Part shown: in pieces, positions 41,547 through 54,800 of the stretch
Layout of the letters: every line of letters begins with the position of its first letter
Numbering within the stretch: position 1 is the stretch's first letter
Assembly (NCBI RefSeq): GCF_964204865.1
Contig: NC_135260.1
Coordinates: 7,378,001 to 7,442,000, forward strand
Direction of reading: 5' to 3'
Source: Styela clava
Taxonomy: Eukaryota > Chordata > Ascidiacea > Stolidobranchia > Styelidae
DNA: 64,000 nt
The notes under the pieces: generated by a model
Told to the model about the DNA's origin: nothing
Seen by the model: the letters and a program-made list of their open reading frames with translations, nothing else
Database searches by the model: none
Position numbers and translations under genes: made by a program

Positions 41547-44500
41547 ATTGTCATTTGCACATATTTTAATCTATTTGAAAAATATTTAATTAGTTCATCG
41601 TGCTAAAGTTTAATTAATATTATCAATTGGAATTAAGAATAACATTTGTTAAAGGTTATTTTTCAACGCATATGTTATATTATCATTCCGGACAGACTGC
41701 AACAAAGGAGAAAATTATCGCTATTACATTAATAATGGTAAATTCAGATATATTATGGTATCTATCAATGACAAAAAACGTTTGTCTTCGTCGGTCAATC
41801 ATGGCAAACGCCACACATCACATCTCAACACTTTTAATTCTTTTTTTGTCCTACCTAACTAAATATATAACCATATCTTTTTTTAACCCTGCCTTATCAG
41901 TTATAGTCACTAAAATTAGCAGTAAATAAGGTGTTCGATTTGATGATGAGGTATGACGTTCTCAAAACCACACGCCTAACAAATAGCTTGTTATAACCTG
42001 CTTTCTATCTAACATTTGAAACGCTTGCCATATTTTTGGACCCAAAGTTATGTAATAGTTAAGACATGGATGATTCGTCGTATGATTAAAATATTCATCG
42101 ATTTTGCGGCTTTTACAGCTTCCGAACTTCGCACATGAGAACGCTGTTATACCATACCTAAAATTGGAACTTTTCGAGCTGTCTAATACTATTCTATCCA
42201 ATACAGAATAGTACACTGACATACAGAAGAACGCTCAATTTGTCAGTCATACTTGTGAACTTTCGCCATGCGGTAATTACCCTTTTAATGTCATTGGCGT
42301 CCGCGTGTGTGGTACACACAACTAACTACTAATCAGTGTAACTTCCCTTCCATCATGTAATTTTATTTTGGTGCTGTAATGTCTCCATGACGAATACCTC
42401 GACTGGCATGAGTCAATAAATGCCTGTACATGTTAAAACGAACCAAGCGCCCAATCAATATAAAGTGACCGAGCCAAAATATTTCATTACGTATTTGGCA
42501 TTTTAAACCGAAATCTATCTCATAATTTCGAAACGGTTCACTAACCTGAGCAGTACCAAACTAAAAATTTCGCATGGTTTTGCTAGTAACTGCTCAATCA
42601 GCGAGCAATAAACAAATGTTCTCATTCGGTACTCGCTGACGTACAACTTCCTAATTTCTACAGTTAAAACGGTGCAGTGAATTACGTCAAAACGGAAAGG
42701 GTGAAATGCTTTCAGATATAGCTAAATGTCGTGTGACTTGGAATATAATCAGCCCTCGAATCATAATTTCGGTATATATATAACTTTAATTCCTATAGTT
42801 ACGACCAAAATCACAGTGAATACATAAAGCGGATAGCAGCTCACTAGTATGACACCAAACAACAATGGCGTATTTGTTGACTTTTGCATAGTTTTCATCT
42901 ATTATCAAAAAGTCAATGTTTCGTTATGTAACTATCCATCTTCTGAATGATATGCTGCTATCTGATCCACTCGCTATATACCGTAGAACTGGTTCAGCAA
43001 AATTGAGTTCCTTGTACATACAGTTTAGCTTATTTGTTTCTATACGCATAATTTGGATATTGCTCTATTCAATGCGGTAGCAGTGGATGAATTGACTGTC
43101 ATTGACGTAAGTCGTGACGTGGAACAATACAAGTTGAAACGTTGCATTTGATTTAAATTAAATTTGTACCGAGGAACAAAAAATATGAAAAGGTACTAAT
43201 ACTAAATTTAAAAAGTTAAATGTACTGCTTCCTATTACAATGCAGGCTCAATCTAAGTAATGCGTTGATGACAAAATGAATTTCCGCGTTCCTCAAGCCA
43301 CACTATATATTAAAGCCGACAGTCATAAATTCAAGCCAACGGCGACAAAATATTCCAAGAGAATATCGTTAGAAAACAACCCTTTGAAATTGCCGGTGAA
43401 ATAGCATCGTTCCAGTTCTTAACTCCTATTCATTGAAACCTTAGAACGGCTAATTTCGATTGAATCCCCATTATTGTACATCGATGCTATAACAAGTCAA
43501 TTACCCACTTTCAAACTGACCTAATTTCGAGGACGTAAACACAGGCTAAAGTTCGTGTAAATGTTCCGTAGATATTGAGGCAAAGACTTCTGGATAAACT
43601 ACTAAATTTAAATAAACTATGAATCAGTCTTCCAAAGCTTAATCATTTGCTCACTATATTACAGTACCAGTAATCTTCCTTTTTAATAAAAAAAACTCCC
43701 GACTTCGCAAAAATGTTGTGCCATTCTCAATTTTGATTACGTCATCCTACAACATTTCAAAGTGAAAAATAAAAATAATAGCTTTCTGACGACAACAACG
43801 ATCTTCAACCACTGAAAATGTCAAAGCCATTGTTTCAGTAGTAAATGAGAAAAGCGATTCGTCAGAACAATAACAACCACAAAAAAAATACTAACAACAA
43901 CAACTCTTTAATAAAACGATTCATAGGTCCTCTTCGTGTTCGACAAGAAGATTTCATTTCTCAACACTATGGTGATCAAGAATAAGAAAGCGATCGATAT
44001 GTACTTTGGTGTCCAATTATATATATATATAAAATATCCTACTTTATTCGAGGCCTTTCACATCTTGGAAAAGCCATGAACATGGAAAATGCAAATTAAG
44101 ATGCAGGCGCGTTTTCAGCAGACTTATCAGTAAGTTCCGATTCTTCAAATTCAAAATAGAAGACCGTTGGACCCAAAGTGAACCATTGGATTGTTTTTTC
44201 GCGGTTCTCTTTAAACTACTGGGTCATTTGCAAATGTTTGGTTGCTAGGGAAGAGAACTGTAACCCGAACAAAATTTGGTTTTTCTATTGATTTTTCGTG
44301 GAGCTTCTTGGCCAGTGGCCCTAAAATTTTACTCAAGTTTGATCACCTTGTTCATATATTCCATGTGGTCCTTTATTGCAGAAATATTGAAATGAAACAA
44401 ACTTCATCCACCTTTTTATTTATATATAACTTGCTATGCATTTTACAGTATTCAACGCCTTCCAAAGTGGAATTGATAGAAAACTTTTTGAACACTTTCC

Positions 44501-45236
44501 CAGGACTGCGTGTAATTGTGCGGAGACCACCAATGGCACCTCGATGAAGCTTAAAATTGTTCCGTCCCGTTCCATTTTAAACCGGAACGTCAATATTTCG
44601 GAAATGAACATCCCTAACCAAGGACGCATCAAGAATTATCAAAAGAATGGGTTTCAAAAACACACATTAAGGATTCAGCGCATCGGACAGTTCCACGCAA
44701 TGGCTTCTGAAACAGTAGCCGTAATTGCTTCCCTCGCTTGAAAGCGCATACTTTTCAGGGACCTCCAGACGTATGAACCTGAACATAGCATGTGTACCCG
44801 GTTAGGGTTCAGGTTGTGCGCCATCTTGGTGCACATACTTGGGGAGCGCCCTTTTTAAGATGATGATTTTCGCGTTCTGACGATAATTTAAGAATGAATA
44901 ATATTGACTTCGCCAACACGATTACTTGAATTTTAATCTCAGGGACTATGGTATAGTTTCCAAATGTAACAAAAGATACCGTGTGCTGTAAGTATATAAA
45001 CGAAACTTTGGCGATTTACAGTGTTCGAAATTCAGTGTCCTTTTGTCTTTCGCGAAATTCCTAAAATATAACTTATGTATTTTTTTTCTTTCATTTTTAG
45101 TACTGTATAACACCGCCTTTCAGTTCTATTATTTCTCCATTGGCAGTCGAATATTTGAATTCACTTTTTTAATAATCTCTGGCTTCTCGGCGCTGATGAT
45201 TACGATCCGATTAAAAAATTAATTATCGACGACTTC
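41547..45236. other. Long intergenic region
   Basis: No gene recognised. A cysteine-containing open frame on the minus strand at 41962-42222 (FSCAKFGSCKSRK) and plus-strand frames at 44242-44741 have no recognisable domain. A short palindromic MITE lies at 44757-44850. Promoter sequence of the adhesion GPCR should lie just above 41546. Confidence 0.4.
44757..44850. mobile_element. Short palindromic MITE variant
   Basis: CCTCCAGACGTATGAACCTG, TGTACCCGGTTAGGGTTCAG, then GTGCGCCATCTTGGTGCAC and ACTTGGGGAGCGCCC. Same short version as at 38028-38124. Confidence 0.75.
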
Positions 45237-45596
45237 GTGGCGCGGGGCGTACCTGTGCAGACGGTTGCGGGAATATACCGTAGCTTATCGACATGTGACC
45301 AATGTTCACGGCCTAAATACCTACGTCACGTTGACGAAAGCGATTTCAACAAAAGAGAACCCTGGGAACATCGCACGCGTTATTGGCTTTTATTTTTTGT
45401 TCTTGCGAAAATTTCAATAGCGAAGAATGGGTGCACAATCTGTGACTGGTTCAGGTCCCAACTAGAGGCAATACAGACATGTGGCATTGATACATCACAA
45501 TGTCTACTTATACGGTGGCTAAACTTCTTACTCTCATCCGAAAAAAATGTTGATACCAGGATCGCTATAACCGCATTTCGCAGTAAAGTGGGATAG
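45237..45596 (+). other. Unassigned 119-codon open frame
   Basis: Starts MARGVPVQTVAGIYRS, contains CDQCSRPKYL and NGCTICDWF, ends AFRSKVG. It is long for this AT-rich sequence and has two CxxC pairs, but no family is recognised and no splice context was established. It could be a fragment of a mobile element or a chance frame. Confidence 0.2.
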
Positions 45597-45872
45597 GGAT
45601 AATCACGCGGACATAACTCGTCGGCAGTACTGGCGTGTCCAGACGCTCGCTATCTCAAAATAAAATTCCTAAAATAGACAAGGCGACCAATCCAGTATTC
45701 ACCAAATTTCCAGTGATCCTCTAAGACGCATTTTCACAGCGAAATACCAACAGAAAAGGTTGGACAAAAAGAATTTATCTGAAATATTCAATGTGATTCT
45801 GCAGGGACATAAACAGTAAAAACGAAATCCAGTGATAGTGCAAAAACGAAAAAAATAAAACGTATAAGGACA

Positions 45873-48800
45873 TCAGAATCCAAACTTTTGCTTCTCCATC
45901 TCAATCTCCTTTTGTCGCCTCATGATGCGACTGTTTTTTTCTTTTATCTTTTTTATCTTGGCTTCTAGAAAGTCTTCCTTTTTTCCAGGTTTTGGGGGAC
46001 GATCGTCTCTTTCAACATTCGTATCACGCATTCTTCGTTTTTCCGATTTTGTTATACTGTCTTTAGGATCCTGCTTAGACTTTTTAGAGAGCACTCGTCT
46101 GCTTTCAATTTGCATTTGTTGTTTATCAATATTACAGTCTGAAGTATGTTTTCCAATACGGTCTTTTACACTATATCGCTTTGCTTGGTGATCGGCCTTT
46201 CTTTCTTGAATTACGTATTTGGCGGATGTAGTGTCTTTGCGACCAGAAACAAGAATTTTCCTTTTTCGATGTTTCATGTCCCGTTCCTTTTTTTCCTCAT
46301 TCATATCTTTTCTAGAAGACCTGTCATATATTTCCTCACCGGGATAAACTTTTTTCATTTTTGGAGCAACTCTTATATAAGAAGAAGGAAGGATTGGTTT
46401 TTTAGATCGCGGAGCATCGGAATCATAATCGTGAGAGTCTCCACCAGTTTCAGATTCTGATGATTCTCCAGAGGACTCAGAAGATGAAGAATTCTCGCTT
46501 TCCCATTTAGGAGATGTCTTACGTACAGGTTTTTGTATTCTTTCATTGTGTATAATCCTTTTCTTCGTTTCTGGTACTTTAGTTATACGACCCAGTCTTT
46601 CGTGGACAGACTTTCTTGGTTTCTGTGGCTTCACCTACAAAGCAGAAATTATTTATAAGACCAAATGATAGTCAAAAGTACAGGAAATCTCAGTGGTCTT
46701 TTTGAAGACTACACAGCTTGAGAATAGTTGTATTTGACTCTAAAGCAGCAGTTTACAACCATGGCTCCGTGGAACGCTAGGTTCGGCCAGTACAGAGTAG
46801 GGCTAGGATTCACAAACCACCAGGGGTACACGAAAAGATTTCCAGGGGTACTTGGAAGGCAGTCGAGTTTTTGTGTGTTGCCGTTTTCAATATCCTTTAT
46901 TACTACCAGAGGAAAATGTGTGTGTGTGTGGGTCCGCGTGGATTGTTTCGTGAATGAGGGGTATAGGGGTGGGCCTGGTATAGGGGTTCGCAAGTTGACC
47001 TCTAAATCGGGGAGTCTCTATATTATTATGTATATTGTTTAATATAGTCAAATACTTACTAGGGTTTGGCACTAATATCAAACTTGTTATACTTTAAATA
47101 GCATTTTGTTTTGCCTGCATTGGGTTTGCTCTAAATATATACTTATAGTTGATACAATTCAGACAATTGAACTGGATTGCCTTGAGGAATGTTTCATTGG
47201 GGTGTCGTTCCACAGAGAAGATTGAAAATCCCTGCTCTAAAGCCTATAAACTCTTCTAAATTATGATTCAGATTTTCCAATCAAAATTGACGAATATTCC
47301 CACTCTGATTTGGACAAAAAAAAACTTGACTACAATGTCTTTCAGTGAGACCTCCGGTAAAAAAAGCAATAACAGTTAGATTTAAAAACCATCATTAAGT
47401 GACAACGTTACTAAAGGGATCAGACAAAAGAAAGCATACTTTTTCGTCTTCAGATTCAGGTTTTGGAGAAGATTTTGGAACAATTCGTCTGCTGTCTGGT
47501 AATCGGTGAACATCAGAAGATTTCTCAGCTCCTGCAATGAAAACTTCTAAAATGTACACTGAGTTTTTAAAATTCGTTCATGATTTAAGGCGAACTAAAG
47601 TTTTACGACCAAAACGTTGTTTAGACTTGTAGAAAAAAAAATGAGATTGTTCAGGTAATTTGCAAGCAAGGAAATCTAGAAACATCTTAGTTTATTATTA
47701 TTATTAAGGCCATAATAAAACTGTTTTTAACTGCCTGCAAGATTGCAGTAAACAAAAAATAGCTGTTGGTTACAAAGGTAACCACATGACCAAAGGTGTA
47801 TGTAATAAATTGGGTAGGAACTACTTACTTTCTTTGATTATCAGTGGCTTTATTTGGAGGGGAAGGTGTGAATAGATGTTGTATAAAATATGGTTTATCT
47901 AGCATACCGGTTCTCAACTGGCCGTGGCCCACAGAAGCATGTTCTGGGCTACAAATCAATTGAAAATTGCTAGAGTTATTGATAAATTTTATTGTAGTAG
48001 TGATGAATGATGTTTCTTCTTGCTAATTGGTAATTTTTTTTTTCATTATAAAGTGGAAGTGTTTATTTTTGTGGGAACAATTTCTTGTTTTTCTTGTAGT
48101 TTTTCTCTTGCTTGAGAAAGTTAATAGGCCACAGTTTTTGTGCAACGAAAGTGAGCCACTGGAGAAAAAGGGTTGAGAACCACTGTTCCAGAATATTCAA
48201 ACAGCTTATACAAAAGCTATAGATATTTGAAGATTTTCCATGAAAATATTACAAAGCTGTAATATCGTACTGCTTTCAAACTTATACGTACTTTTCGTTT
48301 TCTTCGACTTAGTTTGGGAAAGTTTCCTTGATTTTCGGTTGCTGGAGATGTACTCACCATCGTTGCTTTCATCATCATCGAAGTTTCCTATATAAACCCA
48401 ACCAAGTTCAAACGAGAGAAATAAAAGATCAAAAACGAGACAAAAAATGGACAAAAAACAACAGAATAACGTGAGAAATAAATGCCTGGTGAAATAATAT
48501 TACTCATAAAATATATTATATAGAAGAATCGGTACTCCAGAAGTATGTGTACCAATATGGAGATAACTAATTTTGTTCGCCTACTTTACATCTTACGTAA
48601 GCCTGAGGGCAGGGGGTATATTCACTTGGCTAACACAGACAGTCCCCGAACTAGTAATAGAACTAAAATAGAAAAAATTGGAACAAATTTATGGCCTAAC
48701 CTGGTACACATACTACGGGAGTATCGAAGAATCAGCATTTAGATAATTACATGTTGATGCATAATAGTATGTCACCAGGAATTTCAGCACAGTGAAATAT

Positions 48801-51800
48801 ATTGCAAAAAAATACAGCATAAATAGGTATAAAATGATTGCATAATTTTAAATTGAATGCATAGTTAGTCAAAAAAAGGTCATTAACATTTTTCTAGCAG
48901 TGATAGAAGGATGTGTAATAATGTTAAAAATACTATTGAAATAACAAGCAACACTACTTACAAATATTGCAGATTAAGAAATAGAACACGAATATGGTAT
49001 TTGAAATAAATTTGGCAAAAATATTGATACAACGGAAATAGTGCAAAACTATATAAAGAATCAGGTTTTATTTTGATTGTAACAATTTTAATAACTATAA
49101 AAGATTGATGCAAATGAATTTTTTTAATAAGTATAATACAATTTTTTTTTAATTGGTGTCAATTTTTGAACGTACAAATAAGAGGGTTGTGGATATTGAT
49201 ATCATACTATTAGTACATACAAGTCTATAAATTAACAATTCTTCTTACAGGTACAAAAATGATATTCATACAAAACTACTGTTAAAAAAATTATTCTTTT
49301 TTATCATAGATTGTTAACGACCTTATTTATTTTATTACTTGATAAACTAATTTATTTGAAAGTTGAATCATAAAAAATTTTTAAACCAAAAAATTTTACT
49401 TGGAGGTACAAAAAACTATACAATTGAAAATTCGAACAGCCAAACTATCATAATTATTCACATAATAAAGTTATTGAGAATGTTAGTACATGAAAAGATA
49501 TATTTGTGGATGTCCATTTCTTAAAAAAAGTTGATCTTAACTAGTAATATTATTAATATTCTACAGTAGCGAATGGCAAAAATTGAATGCCTCACTACTC
49601 CGAAAAAATGTTTTCGAACATGGATAATCGTATATTTCCAAAATTGCCTTGTGTTAGTATGAAAAATTTTAACAAAGCATTTTAAATATGTAGAAATTAA
49701 ATTTAATAATGCAGAATAGTTGAGATAAACATTTTTCAAATGATTTTCTATTTTTATTGTGTCAGAAATTAGGTGAAAATCTATTTTGTGTGGCAACAAG
49801 TTTACGATATTGGATATAAAAGATTTCAACTGTTTGTTTTGGACACCCATTCTACAATTGCAGTAAATTACACAATAGTAAAACAGCCATTACAAAACAA
49901 TGAATTTTGCATTATGTACTGACCACTAGAAATAGACGCAAAATTATCAAATATTGCATAGGAGCAATTTCTGCTGAAGTGTGTATATACAGTAAAAACT
50001 ATGATTAGTAAGTAAAAGCATTAACTCAGTGATGCGAAGTCCCACTGCAGACCTACCATAATAAATAATAGCATAGAAGAAAACCAATAAGACTATTCGG
50101 CGATCATGACTAACTTATTTGCAGAAAACGAGCACTCCCCTTTTAAATCTAAACCAGCTTCATACATGGAGACTTAAATTATAAGACCTAACATTCTATA
50201 ATTTAAAATACCGATAACATTACCACATTTTTCAAATATCACAAAAATCATAAATAAAGTGTTCAACAGACCTAATACATCATCGAAATCAGGAAGAACA
50301 ACGTCATCCACGGCAAATACTTCTTCTTCCTGTACGTCAGAATCAGCTGCATCACTCGAGGAATTTTCATCATCATCAGATGAAGATGTTTCATCACTAG
50401 ATGGGGTTGTTTGTTTTTTCGAATGTATTTTTCTACTTTCATTGGCAGAGTTTTTTCTCTTATTTCTTCTGATTGTGTCTGTTTCATTTTCAGATTTTGG
50501 TGGCAGTACACTTCGTCGTCTGTTTTGTGGAATAGGGGAATCGTCTTTATCTTCATCTCGTATTTTGTGTTTATTTTGTTTCAGTTCATCAGCAGATGAC
50601 AGTTTTCTTTTCATAGTCAAATTTCTATCATTTTCAATTTGTCCAGATTGTTCATGTTTTCTTTTCTTTGTCGTTTTTATTTGTTTTTCTGATGACGTTC
50701 TTTTACTTGATGATGAAACATCAGTATTTGGCCTAAAATAACGAATAAAATTGTGATAAATTTTTTGAACGGATCTTGAGAAATGTACATTTTCCTTGTC
50801 CCATGAAATATTCTTGCTATACCTCACCATTGCAGAAAAATTACAGTGTATATATTTATTTTAAGTGTATATTCAAGAAGTGGCGTTTACAAACTGGTTT
50901 ACATCTTTAAATTTCCCAAAATGTACAAGACGATGCCCAGAAGAAGTACTGAAAGCTAATTTTAAAAGCATAGCTTACCCTGTCTATAAATGCAAATTGA
51001 TGGTTAAATTGTATATTTTATACCAAAACTTTGATATCATATCATAACAATACCGCGCAAAACATTTGAAGTAGGGTAAATGTTCAAAATCATTTGTGAA
51101 TAAGCCATTATTACAGAAATAATGGAAGTATAGCTGCAATTTGAATGAAACGTTAGCAGTTAGATTGATGGATACAAACGTGGAGTGTCGTTGATAGAGC
51201 GAGCCAGATGACTGGTGTGTATGAACTAGATAAAAGTCTCCACCAAATGGTGAAAAGAGGTTCTTTATCGTATGCTGGCATTTTTGGCTGACATTCAACA
51301 GTGAGCAATTTAGAAAAAATTGCACAGGAATTATATATAGCCATACCTATTTTGGAACTATCAATTTAACGAGAGGAGAACGGTTCACCTGCGAAGTGTT
51401 GGGGGTACATGGAAACCATCCAAACACGCTTTCGTGATGCACAATCTTTTAGCACACCTTCCGTGACAAGTTAGTACCAGAAGATGATGTACCAATTGCG
51501 GAAAAAAAATAAAAAACTAAAAAAAAGCGGAACTTCGCTTTGTGTGTTATATGTAGACTTATCTCGGGCATTTTGTCCATTGGTATATATTTGTATCAGC
51601 GCTTTTAAAATTGAAAACAATCCAATTAGAATGTATTCATACGCTCATTCATATTCAAATAAATATACGCGATTCAATACGTGAGTCAATACAAATATAT
51701 TTAAGTATAAAAATATTTATAAACATTTAAATCGTTAACTAATGAAGGACCTAACCTACCTTGTTATTATAATCCTCCTTGCTTCATTTAAATCAGGCAG

Positions 51801-54800
51801 TTTTATATTATCTGGTGAACTCTCTCTTGATCGAGATTTCGACTTTTTCTTTGGTTGTGTTGGAGGAGGAATGCGACTGCTTTTCTTTTTTAAACTTATA
51901 ACTCCTGTTTTCCTGACAGGAGAAAAAGCTCGACGCGATGTTTGTGAGCTATCTTTTGTCGATGTGGTTTTTTTCTGATGAGGTTCATCATCAACAACAA
52001 CATTTTGTTTAACAATCCCTCGTGTTTCTAGTTTCTTTCTTAAATCCAAGTTTTGATTGTTTTTTGAAGATGCCGAGTCCGGTCTGGCGGATATTTTAGA
52101 AGTCTTTACTGTTGGTGATGAACGGTCTTCTCTTTGTGACTTTCTCGATTGTGATGGTCTAAAATAATGAAATAATGCTGAAAACCAGGGAGAATTTCAA
52201 CAGAAAGTGCTATTCAGATAATTGCATCATGATGGTACCCTATAAATAATATCACTAAATGTTTATTTAATTCATCATAAATACAATGATTTGAAAAATC
52301 AACCAAATTACTAATAAACACTAGATTAATTAAAATTTGTCACCTTTCTGCATCTCTAGATCTCGATCTTTCTTGATTGTTACTTCCTGACATTGATCTT
52401 GTTCTTGGTCTTCTCTGAGTTTGTTTGGTTTCAGTTTTCTGCAATGAGAGGATAATCATCAGGTCAGTATAGCGATATACGATAGAACTTGAGTTCAGTG
52501 TGATTTTATTATTATTTGGAGTTAGAGTCGCTTTTTTAAAATTCTCACAAAGTGGAAATTTGAAGCTGAAGTAGATACTACAATTTCAGACCTTGATGGT
52601 GGCAATCAAAGTAAAGTTCTGTAACAAATAATGTACTAAGTTGACTAAGTATTTGCAACAGACAATTAAAGAGGGCCTGTATACAGTTTCGTCAAAAAAA
52701 AAGGGTTTGCTCACAGTTGGGAACTTCGTTGCAGTTGTAATTTTTCCCAGTCCAAAGTTGGAAACCGGGATTTGTGTATAAATTGGAAAAATATACATAA
52801 AGTCGGAGGAAAATTACTATTTGCATGTGAAAAATATCAAAAAAATTACAAATATCTTGTGCAACTAATTAATTAATTAATTACATGTCATTCAATGAGT
52901 CAGTCAAAGCGAGTCAGAGTGAATTATCATCATATTAATAAAATTTGAAAGTGAGAACAATAAAACTGATACGAGTTGTGAAAAGCATAATGTTGTCATA
53001 AAACCACAATTTCTTCGTCTTGTGCCTTACAATGGTAAAGTGGTACTCCCGTAGTATGTGTACCAGGTTAGGGTCAGGCCATAATTTCATTCTGATTTTC
53101 CTTATTTTAGTTCTAGTATTAGTTCCATATTGATTGGAAGATTAAATGTAAGAAACATTCAGATATTGACAGTAAAAATATGATAAAAAGATCTTTTCCA
53201 ATTTCATCCAAACTAATACATTCACCCACCTTTTCTTCAACTTCAACCTCACTTTCACTCGATATAAAACTTAGATCAGAAGTTCCTACGCTATCTAGAT
53301 CAGAATCCCTTCTTTGTCTTGGCGGAGAAAACTGATTTTGCTTCATGAAAACTGGAATTGTGTAAGTATTGGGCTGTGCAGGCATTGCCACTGTTGTTAT
53401 ATTTTCTTTGGCAGGTGGAGGATTCACTGACCTAAATAATAATATAACACAAATTGTGAATTGTTAAACAATTGATGTAAACGCCAAGCTCAATATTTAT
53501 ACTGAAACTGATTAGAAAACGTACTTGATAAGTGATAAAAATTGACCAGAATAAAAAATTAGAATTCGGTTGAAAACCGAAGACTTATCGTTCGGAGGTT
53601 AGGGGATCCCCCAAAACAGTGGTCTTACTCCATAGTGACACCGTGTGTCCCATTACTAATTAATTAATAACTCGCTAATAATACAACAAAATCCATCCAA
53701 AATTGATAGGCTCCTGTTCCGAACTATGATGAATGCACATGCAAAATTTGGAGCAGATTCAACCTCGCTTTCACAAGATATTGCGTGTATCGAACAGACA
53801 AACAAACAAACAAACAGACAAATACCTATCAACATACTTACCGATCTTAAGATCGATAAGTAATTAGAGAGCAGCATTATAAAAGTGAATATAAAATACT
53901 TCAAACAAGGGCTGTGGAGACGTAATTTAGAATGTTTTATATTAAGTATTAGAGTTCGGGTTGTATTTTCAGAATTTTGAATTCATCTGAGTTGGGAATC
54001 AGAATTTCAGATAGCTTTGTAATAATTTAAGTCAGGATTCCTGATAGAAATTCAAAAAGACCAAAATTTTTTGAGCTGGAATCCGACGTCTGAGTCAAAA
54101 TTCTTAGCAACCTAAATGACAGCTCCAAGTTGTTTTTAAAACAGCTCGAGTTTGGAGTCGCAGTCTGTTTCTCAAGACTTACATGTTACAGCATTTCTTC
54201 GAACTATATTAAAAATTTGTTTGATGTGAAAATTGTCAATTAGCCTCTATGTAAAATAATTTACCCACCAAACAGCTTCTTTGTTAAATTTTGAAGATTG
54301 TGTTTTTGGTTCATTAATTGGGAGTTCTACAACTGGAGGTGAAACTTTTGTAATCGCTTTCTGAGGTTTAGTATTTTGTTGTTTTGCTTCACGTTTTGCA
54401 AGTATCTTTTGTAGAGTCTTCGGTGGACCACTCTTGGATTCTTCGGCTATTTCGTCACTTGCCTTGAAATAACAGAACAAAATAGTCAAAAATAAGTTAC
54501 TTTATAAATATTAGTAAACCACAATTTACCAGATAGTTTAGACATCATTTCCTGAAATAAACATGATCGACTAACAGTTTATGAGCATCCCATGTATACA
54601 GAACTAATATTTTATTATCAGTAGCTATTTTTTCAATATCTTTTTTTCAATCCTTTTTTTATTGAGACCTTGAAATTGAGCAGGTAGAATATTACAATAA
54701 AAAAATCTTGCTTGATAAACATGGAGTAAGGTAACAAACAACGAAAGTCTGTAAAGTTCTGTTCAAAAATTCACCTTATTGAAAGTCATTCAATTTAATA

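Noticed and set aside
41962..42222. Cysteine-containing minus-strand frame as an extra exon of the adhesion GPCR
   Set aside because: It lies upstream of a good signal-peptide start, no splice phase links it, and no domain is recognised.
46146..46460. 104-codon plus-strand frame
   Set aside because: Antisense of the lysine-rich last exon of the large gene.
50259..50741. 160-codon plus-strand frame rich in Ser, Phe and Leu
   Set aside because: Antisense of a serine/lysine-rich exon whose phase and splice sites fit the minus-strand gene.
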